Source of the DNA: an uncultured Porphyromonadaceae bacterium
Lineage (GTDB): Bacteria > Bacteroidota > Bacteroidia > Bacteroidales > Muribaculaceae
Length of the DNA: 48,717 nucleotides
Reading direction: 5' to 3'
Assembly: GCA_948467675.1 (NCBI GenBank)
Contig: CAOKFI010000016.1
Location: 1 to 48,717 of the forward strand
In this document: positions 25,118 to 34,142 of the stretch, piece by piece
How the letters are laid out: each line of letters begins with the position of its first letter
Numbering within the stretch: the stretch's first letter is position 1
Notes under the pieces: model-generated
The model's database searches: none
What the model was told of the DNA's origin: nothing
What the model saw: only the letters and a program-made list of their open reading frames with translations
Translations under genes and position numbers: made by a program

Positions 25118-25828
25118 TTAGCTGTTGAGCTGATTTATAATGTGTATTGTATCGCATGCCACAAGTGCGGCAGTTTCCGTCCGCAACCGGTTGTCGCCGA
25201 GGCTTACAGGAATGAATCCTGCATCAAGTGCACTGTGTATCTCCGGTGGGGCGAAATCACCCTCTGGACCGATCAAGACAGTTATGTCTGATCCCGGTGT
25301 TATTTCTTTTGATAGAAGTCGTCGGGGGATTGTCCGGTCGCAGTATGCGATGAATTTCTGTCCCGTCGACGATGCCGATATCACACTCTGCACAGGTGTC
25401 ATGTCTTCTATTACAGGCAGAGATGCTTTTAGCGACTGCTTCATGGCCGATACGGCAATACGTTCAAGTCGTTCGGTCTTTATCTCCTTGCGTTCGGAAT
25501 GACGGCAGAGCAGGGGAACGATACGGTTTACTCCGATCTCGGTCAGTTTTTCGACGAGCCATTCCATACGATCCATATTCTTTGTAGGCGCTACTGCCAC
25601 GGTAACAGAATAATCCCACGCCGGTTTTACCTGTGCGGTGGAGATGATCTCGACCCTGGTCTTATGAGGATTGGCTTCTGTTATCTGGCATGAATATTTG
25701 TTGCCACGTCCGTCGATGACCTCTATGAAGTCGCCCTGACGCATGCGCAGAACCCGGATGCAATGCTGCGAGTCGCTTGCAGGAAGAATACGATCCAGTA
25801 ATATGTCAGGTGCGAAAAACTGTATCAT
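25118..25828 (-). CDS. rsmE: 16S rRNA m3U1498 methyltransferase
   Basis: The 236-residue SPOUT-fold enzyme methylates N3 of U1498 in 16S rRNA using AdoMet. An N-terminal PUA-like domain (about 1-70) is followed by the knotted domain with VAPTKNMDRMEWLVEKLTEIG, LIGPEGDFAPPEI and VSLGDNRLRTETAA. These are the conserved AdoMet-binding loops. It begins 21 nt downstream of the nucleoside transporter gene and precedes kdsA. Confidence 0.96.
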   Translation of the reverse strand: MIQFFAPDILLDRILPASDSQHCIRVLRMRQGDFIEVIDGRGNKYSCQITEANPHKTRVEIISTAQVKPAWDYSVTVAVAPTKNMDRMEWLVEKLTEIGVNRIVPLLCRHSERKEIKTERLERIAVSAMKQSLKASLPVIEDMTPVQSVISASSTGQKFIAYCDRTIPRRLLSKEITPGSDITVLIGPEGDFAPPEIHSALDAGFIPVSLGDNRLRTETAALVACDTIHIINQLNS

Positions 25829-25849
25829 TCTGTATGAGATGTTATTTTG

Positions 25850-27199
25850 TTATGCATCGTTACCGGAAACCAGCCCATCGGGAGCTTCGTCGAATAGGTC
25901 GTGACGAATGCTTGACTCAGATACGGTATCTTTGTGGTCGTCGCGGAATATAATCCAGAACAATATCGCCACAGCCAAGGCATAGGCGGCGAATATGAAC
26001 CATGAGGTCTCCCATCCTGCTATCTGTTCCGCACCCTCGGGACGGGTAAATACGAAATGGTTGACAACTGCTTGTGCCGATAGCGTGCCTACCGTCGCAC
26101 CGATACCGTTAGTCATTATCATGAACAGTCCCTGCGCGCTGCTCCTAAGTGAAGAATCGGTCTGTTTGTCGACATATAACGATCCTGACACATTGAAAAA
26201 ATCGAATGCTATTCCGTAGACGATCATTGAGGCGATAAAGAGACCGACACCGGCACCGGGATTCCCCAACCCGAAAAATGCAAAACGGAATACCCATGCG
26301 AACATGGACATCAGCATCACTCCTTTGATACCGAACCGTTTCAGACAGAAAGGTATCAGAAGGATACAGAGTGTTTCGCTTATCTGCGACAGCGATATCA
26401 GGGCATTGGCATTTTTCGCACCCCAGGTTTCGGAATATTCCGTTAAGGTGCCGAAACTCGATATAAAAGTATTGCCATAGCTGTTTGTAATCTGGAGCGA
26501 TACGCCAAGTAGCATGCTGAACAGGAAGAAAACTGCCATTTTCTTTTGTTTGAACAGTGTAAAGGCCTTGAGGCCCAGTGCTTCTGCCATTGACTTCTTT
26601 TCACCTGGTGCTGCTGTAGGGCATTTCGGCATCGACAATGCATACATGGCAAGCAACAGACTCAGGATACCGGACGTGAACAACTGATAATAACTCTGCT
26701 GGAACTGCATGTCGCCCATCTTGGCAAAGTTTACAAAAAGCATCGACACGATGAAGCCTATGGTTCCGAATACACGGATCGGCGGGAAATGTTTTACTGT
26801 ATCCAGACCGGCATTGTTCAGGGCTGAATATGCTACAGAATTGGCAAGGCCTATCGTCGGCATAAAGAATGCAACCGAACATGTATATAAAGCGAACAGC
26901 GGGCCGAATTCAACCGCTCCGTCGGCCAATGCGCAATAAGCACCGGCGGCGCCCATGAACATACCGGCCAGCAGATGGCATAAGCTTAGCATCTTCTGAG
27001 CCTGAATCCATCGGTCAGCGATGATACCTACGACTCCGGGCATTACTATCGATACTATCCCTTGTACGGCATAGAACCATCCGATTTCTTTGGCAAGACC
27101 TATTCTCGACAGATAATTGCCCAATGATATGAGATATGCTCCCCAGACTGCAAATTCAAGGAAACTCAATAGCGCTAATCGTGTTTTTATACCTTTCAT
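25850..27199 (-). CDS. Nucleoside:H+ symporter, MFS family
   Basis: The 449-residue protein has about 12 membrane helices and looks like the NupG/XapB nucleoside permease branch of the major facilitator superfamily (FLEFAVWGAYLISLGNYL in helix 1, VQGIVSIVMPGVVGIIADRW in helix 2). It probably imports nucleosides with protons. The open frame extends 30 codons upstream, but the -7 box at 27257-27264 and the typical MKGIKTRLALL start support the ATG at 27199. It opens the minus-strand run toward rsmE. A nucleoside hydrolase-like gene elsewhere in the window could act on imported substrate, though it is not linked. Confidence 0.88.
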   Translation of the reverse strand: MKGIKTRLALLSFLEFAVWGAYLISLGNYLSRIGLAKEIGWFYAVQGIVSIVMPGVVGIIADRWIQAQKMLSLCHLLAGMFMGAAGAYCALADGAVEFGPLFALYTCSVAFFMPTIGLANSVAYSALNNAGLDTVKHFPPIRVFGTIGFIVSMLFVNFAKMGDMQFQQSYYQLFTSGILSLLLAMYALSMPKCPTAAPGEKKSMAEALGLKAFTLFKQKKMAVFFLFSMLLGVSLQITNSYGNTFISSFGTLTEYSETWGAKNANALISLSQISETLCILLIPFCLKRFGIKGVMLMSMFAWVFRFAFFGLGNPGAGVGLFIASMIVYGIAFDFFNVSGSLYVDKQTDSSLRSSAQGLFMIMTNGIGATVGTLSAQAVVNHFVFTRPEGAEQIAGWETSWFIFAAYALAVAILFWIIFRDDHKDTVSESSIRHDLFDEAPDGLVSGNDA

Positions 27200-27256
27200 G
27201 TTGATCGTATTAAGGCCCGTTCTATATGCAATATAATAAATGTGTCGTATATCAGG

Positions 27257-27264
27257 CAAAGTTA
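27257..27264 (-). promoter_or_regulatory. -7 box for nucleoside transporter
   Basis: TAACTTTG on the minus strand gives a start near 27250 and a leader of about 50 nt. It is 7 nt from the dyad that separates the two divergent promoters. Confidence 0.6.
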
Positions 27265-27270
27265 CAAATA

Positions 27271-27301
27271 AAATCGCATCGTAGAGCACCGGATGCGATT
27301 T
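27271..27301. promoter_or_regulatory. Dyad between divergent promoters
   Basis: AAATCGCATC (27271-27280) and GATGCGATTT (27292-27301) form a perfect 10-bp inverted repeat with an 11-nt spacer, about one helical turn. It lies between the two divergent -7 boxes and could be a shared operator. Confidence 0.4.
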
Positions 27302-27316
27302 ATTCTTTACTTTTTG

Positions 27317-27324
27317 TAAATTTG
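27317..27324 (+). promoter_or_regulatory. -7 box for 140-residue protein
   Basis: TAAATTTG matches the consensus and lies about 20 nt before the ATG at 27346. Confidence 0.5.
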
Positions 27325-27345
27325 TACAAATTATATTAACGAGGC

Positions 27346-27768
27346 ATGTCTAAACCTGTCGTATATCTTGTAGGAGTGCTTTCCGGTGTCATTATCGCGG
27401 CTATAGCTATGATTGCCGCACGGGCTATATCCGTGATTCCGGATCTTTCGGCCGGTAAACGGAATCCCGTAACGGTAGTCGTAATGGCCGATGACAGTGT
27501 CGCCGTATTGCATTCCGGTATGTCGGCCGATTCCGTGAGGATGCTTCTCGGAAAGCCTAAAAACCAGATCCACTTCTGGTTTTTAGGCCTTGATTACGAT
27601 ACGTGGCTTTATGATGACCCGTTTACAAGTGTATGTTTTTTCAATAACAGGCTACATGCTGTACGCCAGATATCATCTATGCCATGTGTCGGCGACGATT
27701 GGGCGTCGTCTGATTTTAAGGAAATCGGTTGCGACACGATAGCTGCGACGGACAATTCCGCATGGTAA
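27346..27768 (+). CDS. Membrane-anchored BamE/SmpA-like hypothetical protein
   Basis: The 140-residue protein has an N-terminal membrane helix (about 5-28) and an exported domain. SADSVRMLLGKPKNQ, a tyrosine/tryptophan segment DYDTWLYDD and VCFFNNRLHAVRQ resemble the BamE/SmpA fold, where a helix-turn GxP precedes strands. That assignment is tentative. No lipobox cysteine is present, so it would stay in the inner membrane. A perfect 14-bp inverted repeat lies inside the coding sequence (27555-27588). The gene converges on the META-domain gene with a 12-nt gap and no visible terminator. Confidence 0.65.
   Translation: MSKPVVYLVGVLSGVIIAAIAMIAARAISVIPDLSAGKRNPVTVVVMADDSVAVLHSGMSADSVRMLLGKPKNQIHFWFLGLDYDTWLYDDPFTSVCFFNNRLHAVRQISSMPCVGDDWASSDFKEIGCDTIAATDNSAW
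27555..27588. repeat. Perfect 14-bp inverted repeat inside coding sequence
   Basis: GCCTAAAAACCAGA (27555-27568) and TCTGGTTTTTAGGC (27575-27588) are separated by 6 nt. In RNA they form a stable hairpin over codons 70-81 of the 140-residue gene. It has terminator-like shape, or could be a remnant of inserted DNA. Confidence 0.85.
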
Positions 27769-27780
27769 ATATTTGTTATG

Positions 27781-28569
27781 TTATCGTTCCAGCAATAGGA
27801 TAAGATTCTGCTGGCTGTCATAGAATCCGGCACCGCCTCCGGCCAATATGCCGAACGATGATATTCTCGGGAGCACGGCGCATACAGAATCTTCTACAGT
27901 CATGTCGGGACATGCCATTTCGGTTCGGGCTATTGAATGGAATGAAATGTCGGTAATTTCGCTGTCGTATGAACCGCTGACATTGTTGCATCCGGTCTGG
28001 CAGCTGAAACTTTTGTCAGTTGGATCGAAAGTGATCTTGTAGTCGTTGTCTGTATCTTTTTTTAGATTCAGTCCGTTTATTTCGGAAATATTCCATGCCC
28101 CTTTCAGTTCAGCAGCAGAGACCGACGGTTCGCGTTTCTGCAATAGCAGCAGAACCGTATCTTTATGGCATAATTCGATATTTCCGTCTGCCGCCATGCG
28201 GTATGAATCGACTTTCGACAATGCTCCAAGAATCATGTCTTCGAGTTTCATGTCGGGACACATCATTCTGGTGGTGCCTGTTTTGCTAAGATCTATAGTT
28301 CCGGGTGCGGATTCTGGATCAAAAGACCCCATGATCATGTTGCATGAGGCATTGCCTGAGATCTGTCCGTTTTTAGTATCGAAAGCGATATATGGACTTT
28401 CCTGATCGGCAGGGACATTGATGGTGGTACCGTCTATCTTGACGATATCCCATTCGCCTGTTAGATCAGATATTGTGGCTGGAATGTTCTTGGTTGACGT
28501 GCATGCGGCCGCTCCGGTCAGCAATAAGATGCCTGCGGCCATTACTGTAGACGATAATTTTCTGTTCAT
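27781..28569 (-). CDS. Lipoprotein with two META (HslJ-like) domains
   Basis: The 262-residue lipoprotein has a signal ending TGAAAC with acceptor C23. Two repeats of the META domain follow (about 35-125 and 145-255). Each has a start of the type GEWDIVKIDG / GAWNISEINGL, a central GCN/SCN motif (NASCNMIMGSF and TGCNNVSGSYD), and a TTRMMCPDMKLE / RTEMACPDMTVE segment. META/HslJ proteins are linked to heat-shock or novobiocin resistance in E. coli; the molecular function is unknown. There is no -7 box match upstream. Bases 28570-28690 downstream of its promoter side hold no gene. Confidence 0.88.
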   Translation of the reverse strand: MNRKLSSTVMAAGILLLTGAAACTSTKNIPATISDLTGEWDIVKIDGTTINVPADQESPYIAFDTKNGQISGNASCNMIMGSFDPESAPGTIDLSKTGTTRMMCPDMKLEDMILGALSKVDSYRMAADGNIELCHKDTVLLLLQKREPSVSAAELKGAWNISEINGLNLKKDTDNDYKITFDPTDKSFSCQTGCNNVSGSYDSEITDISFHSIARTEMACPDMTVEDSVCAVLPRISSFGILAGGGAGFYDSQQNLILLLER

Positions 28570-28690
28570 TCGATTATGATTTAAATGATTTTATTTGAGA
28601 TTCGTTTACATCAGTCTAACAAACGGAATGCCTTTTAGACCGGTGCTTTAGCTTATGTTTATGATATTTACTGATATTTATACAATAGTA

Positions 28691-29299
28691 TCATGTGTCG
28701 CGGTCTGAGGATTCTTTCTTTTTTCGTTTCAGGATCTCGCTGACTTTGGCCGCTTCTTCATATCTCTCCTGGTCGATGAGCTTCGACAGCATTTTCTCCA
28801 GTTCTTCGATGGAGCGGTTCTCCGGTTCCGGATCTGGAGGTGTAAGGGTTTCCTGAGTCTGCATCCGGTTGGTGGGATCCGGCTGTATCTCCATAACGAA
28901 TCCGGTCTCTTCAAGAATCTCCCTCGTAGTGTAGATCGGTGATCCGGTGCGCATGGCTATGGCTATGGCGTCGCTTGTGCGGGCGTCGATCACTATTTGG
29001 CGTTCTCCGTCGGAAAATGTCAGTTCGGATGAGAATATTCCATTCTCAAACCGGTAGATATATACCTCAAGGAGTTTGACTCCGAAAGCGTGGGCGAAAG
29101 TCGTGAACAGATCGTGGGTCAATGGTCTCGGGGGCTTGATCCCCTCCATCCTGATGGCTATTGATTGAGCTTCTGCCGCTCCGATCACTATAGGTATCCG
29201 TATAGACCCATCGGTCTGGGCGAGTATCAAGGCGTATGCTCCTGACTGGATCTGGCTGTATGAGATACCTAAAACCTCTAATCGTATGCGTTCTTCCAT
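28691..29299 (-). CDS. Bifunctional nuclease-family (DUF151) protein with UVR motif
   Basis: The 202-residue protein has a DUF151/BFN domain (about 5-130: SGAYALILAQ, RIPIVIGAAEAQSIAI, RPLTHDLF, DARTSDAIAIAMR). A UvrB/UvrC-type helical motif follows at the C-terminus (ELEKMLSKLIDQERYEEAAKVSEIL). Family members show nuclease activity in plants; the bacterial role is uncertain. It lies 10 nt after mnmA in the same direction and should be cotranscribed. Confidence 0.9.
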   Translation of the reverse strand: MEERIRLEVLGISYSQIQSGAYALILAQTDGSIRIPIVIGAAEAQSIAIRMEGIKPPRPLTHDLFTTFAHAFGVKLLEVYIYRFENGIFSSELTFSDGERQIVIDARTSDAIAIAMRTGSPIYTTREILEETGFVMEIQPDPTNRMQTQETLTPPDPEPENRSIEELEKMLSKLIDQERYEEAAKVSEILKRKKKESSDRDT

Positions 29300-29309
29300 G
29301 TTGCAAATT

Positions 29310-30389
29310 TCAAAGCATCACATTCTGTCCGGTGATTACACCGCTGCCATAACACAGGTGGCGGTTCCGGTCATAGATTACTGCAAACTGTCCGGGCGCT
29401 ATTCCCTGTACTTTCTGATCAGAAGAAATTACATATTCCGAACCTCCCAGATGGGTAAGACGGGCAGTAATAAAATCCGGAGTATGACGGTTTTTGAATG
29501 TTATTTCGATCGCATCGCATCTTTCAGGCCACGGATTGCCGCTTATGAAGTGCATCTCATCGAGATGCAGGGTCTTGCCATATTGCTTTTCTGTGTTGTA
29601 TCCTTGCGATACGTACACGACGTTGTCGTGGACACACTTCTTGACCACGTACCAGGGGCCGCCGCTGAGGCCGAGGCCTTTGCGCTGTCCTATGGTGTGG
29701 AACCAGAAGCCACGGTGTTCACCCAGTTTACGTCCGGTCTCGAGTTCTATGATCGGACCTTTCTTTTCTCCTAAATGACGCTTTATGAAATCATTGTAGT
29801 TGATTTTGCCAAGAAAACAGATGCCCTGGCTGTCACGGCGGTAGGCATTCGGCATCTGTGTGGCTATGGCTATCTCCCTGACCTCTGCCTTGGGCAGGTC
29901 TCCGATAGGAAACATCAGGTGCGACAACTGGTCGTATGATATCTGAGCCAGGAAGTCGGTCTGGTCTTTTACAGGATCGACTGCTGTGGCGAGATAGATT
30001 TTACCATCGATAGTATCGGTAGTAGCATAATGGCCTGTCGCTGTTTTGTCGAACTCATGTCCCCAGCGTTGCTCAAAATATCCGAATTTGATCATTTTGT
30101 TGCACATGATGTCGGGGTTCGGCGTCAAGCCGGCCTTGACGGTCCGCAGGGCATATTCCATCACAGAGTCCCAATATTCTTCGTGGAGTGAAACCACATC
30201 GAACGGAAGTTTATAGCGTTCGGCTATATACGAACACATTTCTATATCTTCCTCGGCGGAACAGTCGCCTTCGCCGGTATCGAGTCCTATGCGTATGTAG
30301 AACAAGTGCAGATCGTGACCTTGCTCAAGCATGCGGTGGACGGCCACTGCACTGTCTACGCCACCCGAAATCAGGGCTGCTATCTTCAT
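29310..30389 (-). CDS. mnmA: tRNA-specific 2-thiouridylase MnmA
   Basis: The 359-residue enzyme adds the 2-thio group to wobble U34 of tRNA Lys, Glu and Gln using ATP and a sulfur relay. The PP-loop SGGVDSA lies at 8-14. The nucleophilic cysteine is C96 in NPDIMCNKMIKFG and the second active cysteine is C191 in GICFLGKINYNDF. Length is normal. It is followed by the DUF151 gene and preceded by a DUF5106 gene 34 nt upstream in the same direction. Confidence 0.96.
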   Translation of the reverse strand: MKIAALISGGVDSAVAVHRMLEQGHDLHLFYIRIGLDTGEGDCSAEEDIEMCSYIAERYKLPFDVVSLHEEYWDSVMEYALRTVKAGLTPNPDIMCNKMIKFGYFEQRWGHEFDKTATGHYATTDTIDGKIYLATAVDPVKDQTDFLAQISYDQLSHLMFPIGDLPKAEVREIAIATQMPNAYRRDSQGICFLGKINYNDFIKRHLGEKKGPIIELETGRKLGEHRGFWFHTIGQRKGLGLSGGPWYVVKKCVHDNVVYVSQGYNTEKQYGKTLHLDEMHFISGNPWPERCDAIEITFKNRHTPDFITARLTHLGGSEYVISSDQKVQGIAPGQFAVIYDRNRHLCYGSGVITGQNVML

Positions 30390-30423
30390 ATCATATCATT
30401 TAATCAGGCAAAACATTAGTTTC

Positions 30424-31299
30424 TTACGGTATGGACTCCAGCATGGGAATTATATTGTCCATAGTGGCATGTTTGACCAATATTTTATGGTTTGATCCGA
30501 GTATGTATATCTCCGGTTTGATACGTATGTCGAGTATCGTATCGATGTCGGGATTAGTCCCTGCCACCCATGTCTGTGGCACCGCACTCATGGATTCTGC
30601 CCATTCTGTGGAATAGGGAACTGTGCCTATCACGACGATCTGGAGCTTGCCGTCATCTATATGGCGTATGGCGCTGACATTGGCTGCCAGTTTTACCCTG
30701 TCCATCATACAGTCGGTACAATCCGGCGAGTTGACAAATAGTATTGTGAGCGGAGCTTTCAGTGAATCGGTGTTGAATTTGGTACCGTCACGCAGTGTCA
30801 GGTCTATTCCGGGTGCAGGAATTCCGGTCTGGCAGTTTTCAAGTACTTTGAGCTGCTTCCGGAAAGGTGCTTTGTCGGCTTTCGGTATCTTTTTGTTGGC
30901 TACGACTGCCCGCACGAACGGCAGGTACAGATCGTCGCTCCAGAATTCGGCGTCCGGACCATACATCGTTTCCTGTGCTATCTGTGCGAGTGTGAGCAGA
31001 TCTTTAGGCTGTTTACGTACTTTACCGATCAGGTTGTCTATTGATATCTCTACGGTGTCGGTTGTGGCATAGGGGATTATATTGATATAATCGGTAAACG
31101 CCTGCTTCATCTTGTCGCGTGATAGAAATGCGTTTGAGAAATTGCAGCGTTCCCAGAACCGGTCTACTATATAGTTGCTTCTTTGGGTGAGATTTTGCAT
31201 TTCATCCGGGGCTTGCGGATATGGAAAATACGTATCTTCGCCCAAAGCAGGCATTACGGCGGATATCAGGACTACAAATGTCGTTATCAAGTGTTTCAT
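30424..31299 (-). CDS. Exported thioredoxin-like DUF5106 protein
   Basis: The 291-residue protein has a signal peptide (MKHLITTFVVLISAVMPALG). An alpha-helical N-terminal half follows, like DUF5106 (WERCNFSNAFL, ETMYGPDAEFWSDDLY). The C-terminal thioredoxin-like domain has FVNSPDCTDC, a CxxC redox pair. It is probably a periplasmic thiol-disulfide protein. The frame opens 7 codons earlier, but the ATG at 31299 starts the signal peptide and a -7 box lies at 31335-31342, so it is chosen. It leads the run to mnmA. Confidence 0.82.
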   Translation of the reverse strand: MKHLITTFVVLISAVMPALGEDTYFPYPQAPDEMQNLTQRSNYIVDRFWERCNFSNAFLSRDKMKQAFTDYINIIPYATTDTVEISIDNLIGKVRKQPKDLLTLAQIAQETMYGPDAEFWSDDLYLPFVRAVVANKKIPKADKAPFRKQLKVLENCQTGIPAPGIDLTLRDGTKFNTDSLKAPLTILFVNSPDCTDCMMDRVKLAANVSAIRHIDDGKLQIVVIGTVPYSTEWAESMSAVPQTWVAGTNPDIDTILDIRIKPEIYILGSNHKILVKHATMDNIIPMLESIP

Positions 31300-31334
31300 G
31301 AATCGGAATGAATATGGCATACAATTTGCTTTTA

Positions 31335-31342
31335 CAAAGGTA
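31335..31342 (-). promoter_or_regulatory. -7 box for DUF5106-mnmA run
   Basis: TACCTTTG on the minus strand is 35 nt before the ATG at 31299. It probably serves the DUF5106, mnmA and DUF151 genes. Confidence 0.55.
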
Positions 31343-31432
31343 TCAATTTTAATTAAATTTCAAGTCAACCATTGACGGAGATCGATTGTTAAAGTAATTA
31401 AAGAAAATATCAAATCAATTGTACCACGTCTT

Positions 31433-34021
31433 ATGAATTTTAATAATTTCACTATCAAATCGCAAGAAGCGATACAAAAGGCGGTTGAGATCACCAGAGG
31501 AGCGGGAGGTCAGGTCATAGAACCGGTGCATCTGCTCAAGGGCGTAATGTCGGAAGGTGAGTCGCTGGTGAAGTTTATCTTCCAGAAAGTGGGTGCCAAT
31601 CTGACACTGCTGCTACAGCAGGTCGACAAGGAAATTGACAGTCAGCCCAAGGTTTCGGGTGGTGAGCCATACTTGAGCCGAACCTCTAACGATGTGCTCC
31701 AGAAGGCACTTGATATTGCAAAAAAGAACGGTGATGAGTATGTGACTCTCGAGGCGTTGCTCCTTGCCATATTTGTGATCAATAGTCCTGCATCGTCGAT
31801 ACTGAAGGATGCCGGACTAAGTGAAAAGGAACTGCAGTCTGCAATAGAAGAGTTGCGAAAGGGGAAGAAAGCGACCGATCAGAGTGCTGAAGACACTTAC
31901 AATGCTTTGAGCAAGTATGCCATAAACCTCAACGAACGCGCACGTTCCGGCAAACTCGATCCGGTTATCGGCCGTGATGATGAGATACGCCGTGTGTTGC
32001 AGATCCTTAGCCGACGTACTAAAAACAATCCCATGCTTATCGGTGAGCCGGGTACAGGTAAGACCGCCATAGCTGAAGGTTTGGCTCAGAGAATAGTCCG
32101 TGGCGATGTCCCCGAGAATCTGCGTTCAAAACAGATATTTTCTCTTGACATGGGTGCCCTTGTCGCAGGAGCCAAATATAAAGGTGAGTTCGAGGAGCGT
32201 CTTAAAGCGATTGTCAATGAAGTCACACAGAGCGATGGCGAGATAATTCTGTTTATAGATGAGATCCATACTTTGGTCGGAGCCGGCAAGGGAGAAGGTG
32301 CTATGGATGCCGCCAATATACTTAAACCGGCTTTGGCTCGAGGCGAGTTGCGCAGTATCGGGGCTACTACTCTCGACGAATATCAGAAATATTTCGAAAA
32401 GGATAAAGCCCTCGAGCGTCGTTTTCAGAAAGTAATGGTGAACGAACCCGACGAGATGAGCGCTATCGCGATTCTTCGAGGACTGAAGGAGCGTTATGAG
32501 AATCATCATAAGGTCCGTATCCGTGACGAAGCGATTATCGCAGCTGTGCAGTTGTCGGTAAGATACATCACCGACAGATTTCTTCCTGACAAAGCGATAG
32601 ATCTTGTCGATGAGGCCGCTTCGAAACTCCGTCTTGAGATCGATTCCGTGCCTCAGGCTCTCGATGAGATAACAAGAATGATAGCTCAGAAAGAAATCGA
32701 GCGTGAGGCTATAAAGCGAGAGGGCGACAAGGCTAAGGTCAAGGATATCGAGAAGGAGCTCGCACAGTTGCGTGAGGAGGAGAAGGATTATACGGCCAAA
32801 TGGAAAGCCGAGAAAGAACTGATCAACCGTATTCAGCAGAACAAGATCGATATCGAGCAGCTGAATTTCGATGCCGACCGGGCCGAACGTGAAGGCGATT
32901 ATGCCAAAGTGGCGGAGATCCGCTATTCGAAGGTTCAGCAGAAGGAACAGGAGAATATCCGGATTCAGGAACAGCTGAAGATGATGCAGGGCGAGAAGGC
33001 TCTGATCAAGGAAGAGGTCGATGCCGAGGATATAGCCGATGTGGTATCGCGTTGGACCGGAATACCTGTACGTAAAATGGTTCAGAGCGAGAAGGAGAAA
33101 CTCCTGCATCTCGAAGAAGAACTGCATGGCAGGGTCATAGGACAGGATGATGCCATCCGTGCCATAGCGGATGCTGTGCGTCGCAGCCGTGCAGGTCTCA
33201 ACGATCCCAGGCGCCCGATCGGATCGTTTATATTCCTCGGAACCACCGGCGTCGGCAAGACAGAACTGGCCAAGGCATTGGCCGAATATCTTTTCGACGA
33301 TGAGAATATGATGACCCGTATCGATATGAGTGAGTATCAGGAGAAACATGCTGTCAGTCGTCTGGTAGGAGCGCCTCCGGGATATGTCGGATATGATGAA
33401 GGCGGACAATTGACAGAAGCTGTGCGGCGTAAACCCTATTCGGTCGTATTGTTCGACGAGATCGAAAAGGCCCATCCCGATGTGTTCAATATATTGCTCC
33501 AGGTGCTCGACGACGGTCGTCTGACCGATAATAAAGGCCGTCTTGTCAATTTCAAGAATACGATCATAATCATGACCTCCAACATGGGCTCCAATGTGAT
33601 TCGCGAGAATTTCTCGAAGATGACGCCGGAAAACCGTGGCGAGACAATAGAGCAGACCAAAGAACAGGTGCTCGATATGCTGAAGCAGACCATACGCCCT
33701 GAATTCCTTAACCGTATAGACGAGATAATAATGTTCACTCCGCTTAATGAACGGGAGATTGAGGAAATCGTGGGATTGCAGGTCAATGCCATACGGAAGA
33801 TGTTGGCCGTAAATGGTATAGCTCTTGAAGTGACTCCGAAAGCTCTTCATTTTCTGGCAGAGGAAGGCTACGATCCTGAATTCGGTGCACGTCCGGTGAA
33901 ACGTGCTATCCATCGTCTGGTTCTGAATCAGTTGTCGAAAGATATCCTGGCGCAGAAAGTGGACAAGGAACGTCCTATAATCATAGATGTTAAGGACGAT
34001 CAGCTTGTATTCAATAATTGA
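31433..34021 (+). CDS. clpB: Disaggregase ClpB
   Basis: The 862-residue AAA+ chaperone resolubilises aggregated proteins together with DnaK. Domain order is Clp N-domain (about 1-145), first AAA+ with Walker A GEPGTGKT (about 204-211), a coiled-coil M domain (about 400-525) that distinguishes ClpB from ClpA/ClpC, second AAA+ with GTTGVGKT (about 603-610), and the C-terminal D2-small domain. Length is standard. No -7 box was found upstream, so it may use a stress-type promoter. It is monocistronic and closed by a strong terminator. Confidence 0.97.
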   Translation: MNFNNFTIKSQEAIQKAVEITRGAGGQVIEPVHLLKGVMSEGESLVKFIFQKVGANLTLLLQQVDKEIDSQPKVSGGEPYLSRTSNDVLQKALDIAKKNGDEYVTLEALLLAIFVINSPASSILKDAGLSEKELQSAIEELRKGKKATDQSAEDTYNALSKYAINLNERARSGKLDPVIGRDDEIRRVLQILSRRTKNNPMLIGEPGTGKTAIAEGLAQRIVRGDVPENLRSKQIFSLDMGALVAGAKYKGEFEERLKAIVNEVTQSDGEIILFIDEIHTLVGAGKGEGAMDAANILKPALARGELRSIGATTLDEYQKYFEKDKALERRFQKVMVNEPDEMSAIAILRGLKERYENHHKVRIRDEAIIAAVQLSVRYITDRFLPDKAIDLVDEAASKLRLEIDSVPQALDEITRMIAQKEIEREAIKREGDKAKVKDIEKELAQLREEEKDYTAKWKAEKELINRIQQNKIDIEQLNFDADRAEREGDYAKVAEIRYSKVQQKEQENIRIQEQLKMMQGEKALIKEEVDAEDIADVVSRWTGIPVRKMVQSEKEKLLHLEEELHGRVIGQDDAIRAIADAVRRSRAGLNDPRRPIGSFIFLGTTGVGKTELAKALAEYLFDDENMMTRIDMSEYQEKHAVSRLVGAPPGYVGYDEGGQLTEAVRRKPYSVVLFDEIEKAHPDVFNILLQVLDDGRLTDNKGRLVNFKNTIIIMTSNMGSNVIRENFSKMTPENRGETIEQTKEQVLDMLKQTIRPEFLNRIDEIIMFTPLNEREIEEIVGLQVNAIRKMLAVNGIALEVTPKALHFLAEEGYDPEFGARPVKRAIHRLVLNQLSKDILAQKVDKERPIIIDVKDDQLVFNN

Positions 34022-34081
34022 ATTGACCAATACCGCATATACTCTAATCTAAGCCTATGATTTTGTATCGGTCAATGACCG

Positions 34082-34129
34082 AGTGACCCTGGCAAATCCA
34101 AGTTGGGTGGTTGCCGGGGTCACTTTTTT
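34082..34129 (+). terminator. Intrinsic terminator after clpB
   Basis: AGTGACCCTGGCAA (34082-34095) pairs with TTGCCGGGGTCACT (34111-34124), with one G-U pair, followed by six Ts. It also lies near the stop of the convergent gene at 34143. Confidence 0.88.
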
Positions 34130-34142
34130 GTCGGTCTGCAAG

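Noticed and set aside
32126-34030. 634-codon open frame antisense to clpB
   Set aside because: It mirrors clpB on the opposite strand; its length follows from clpB codon use, and the protein shows no motif or promoter.
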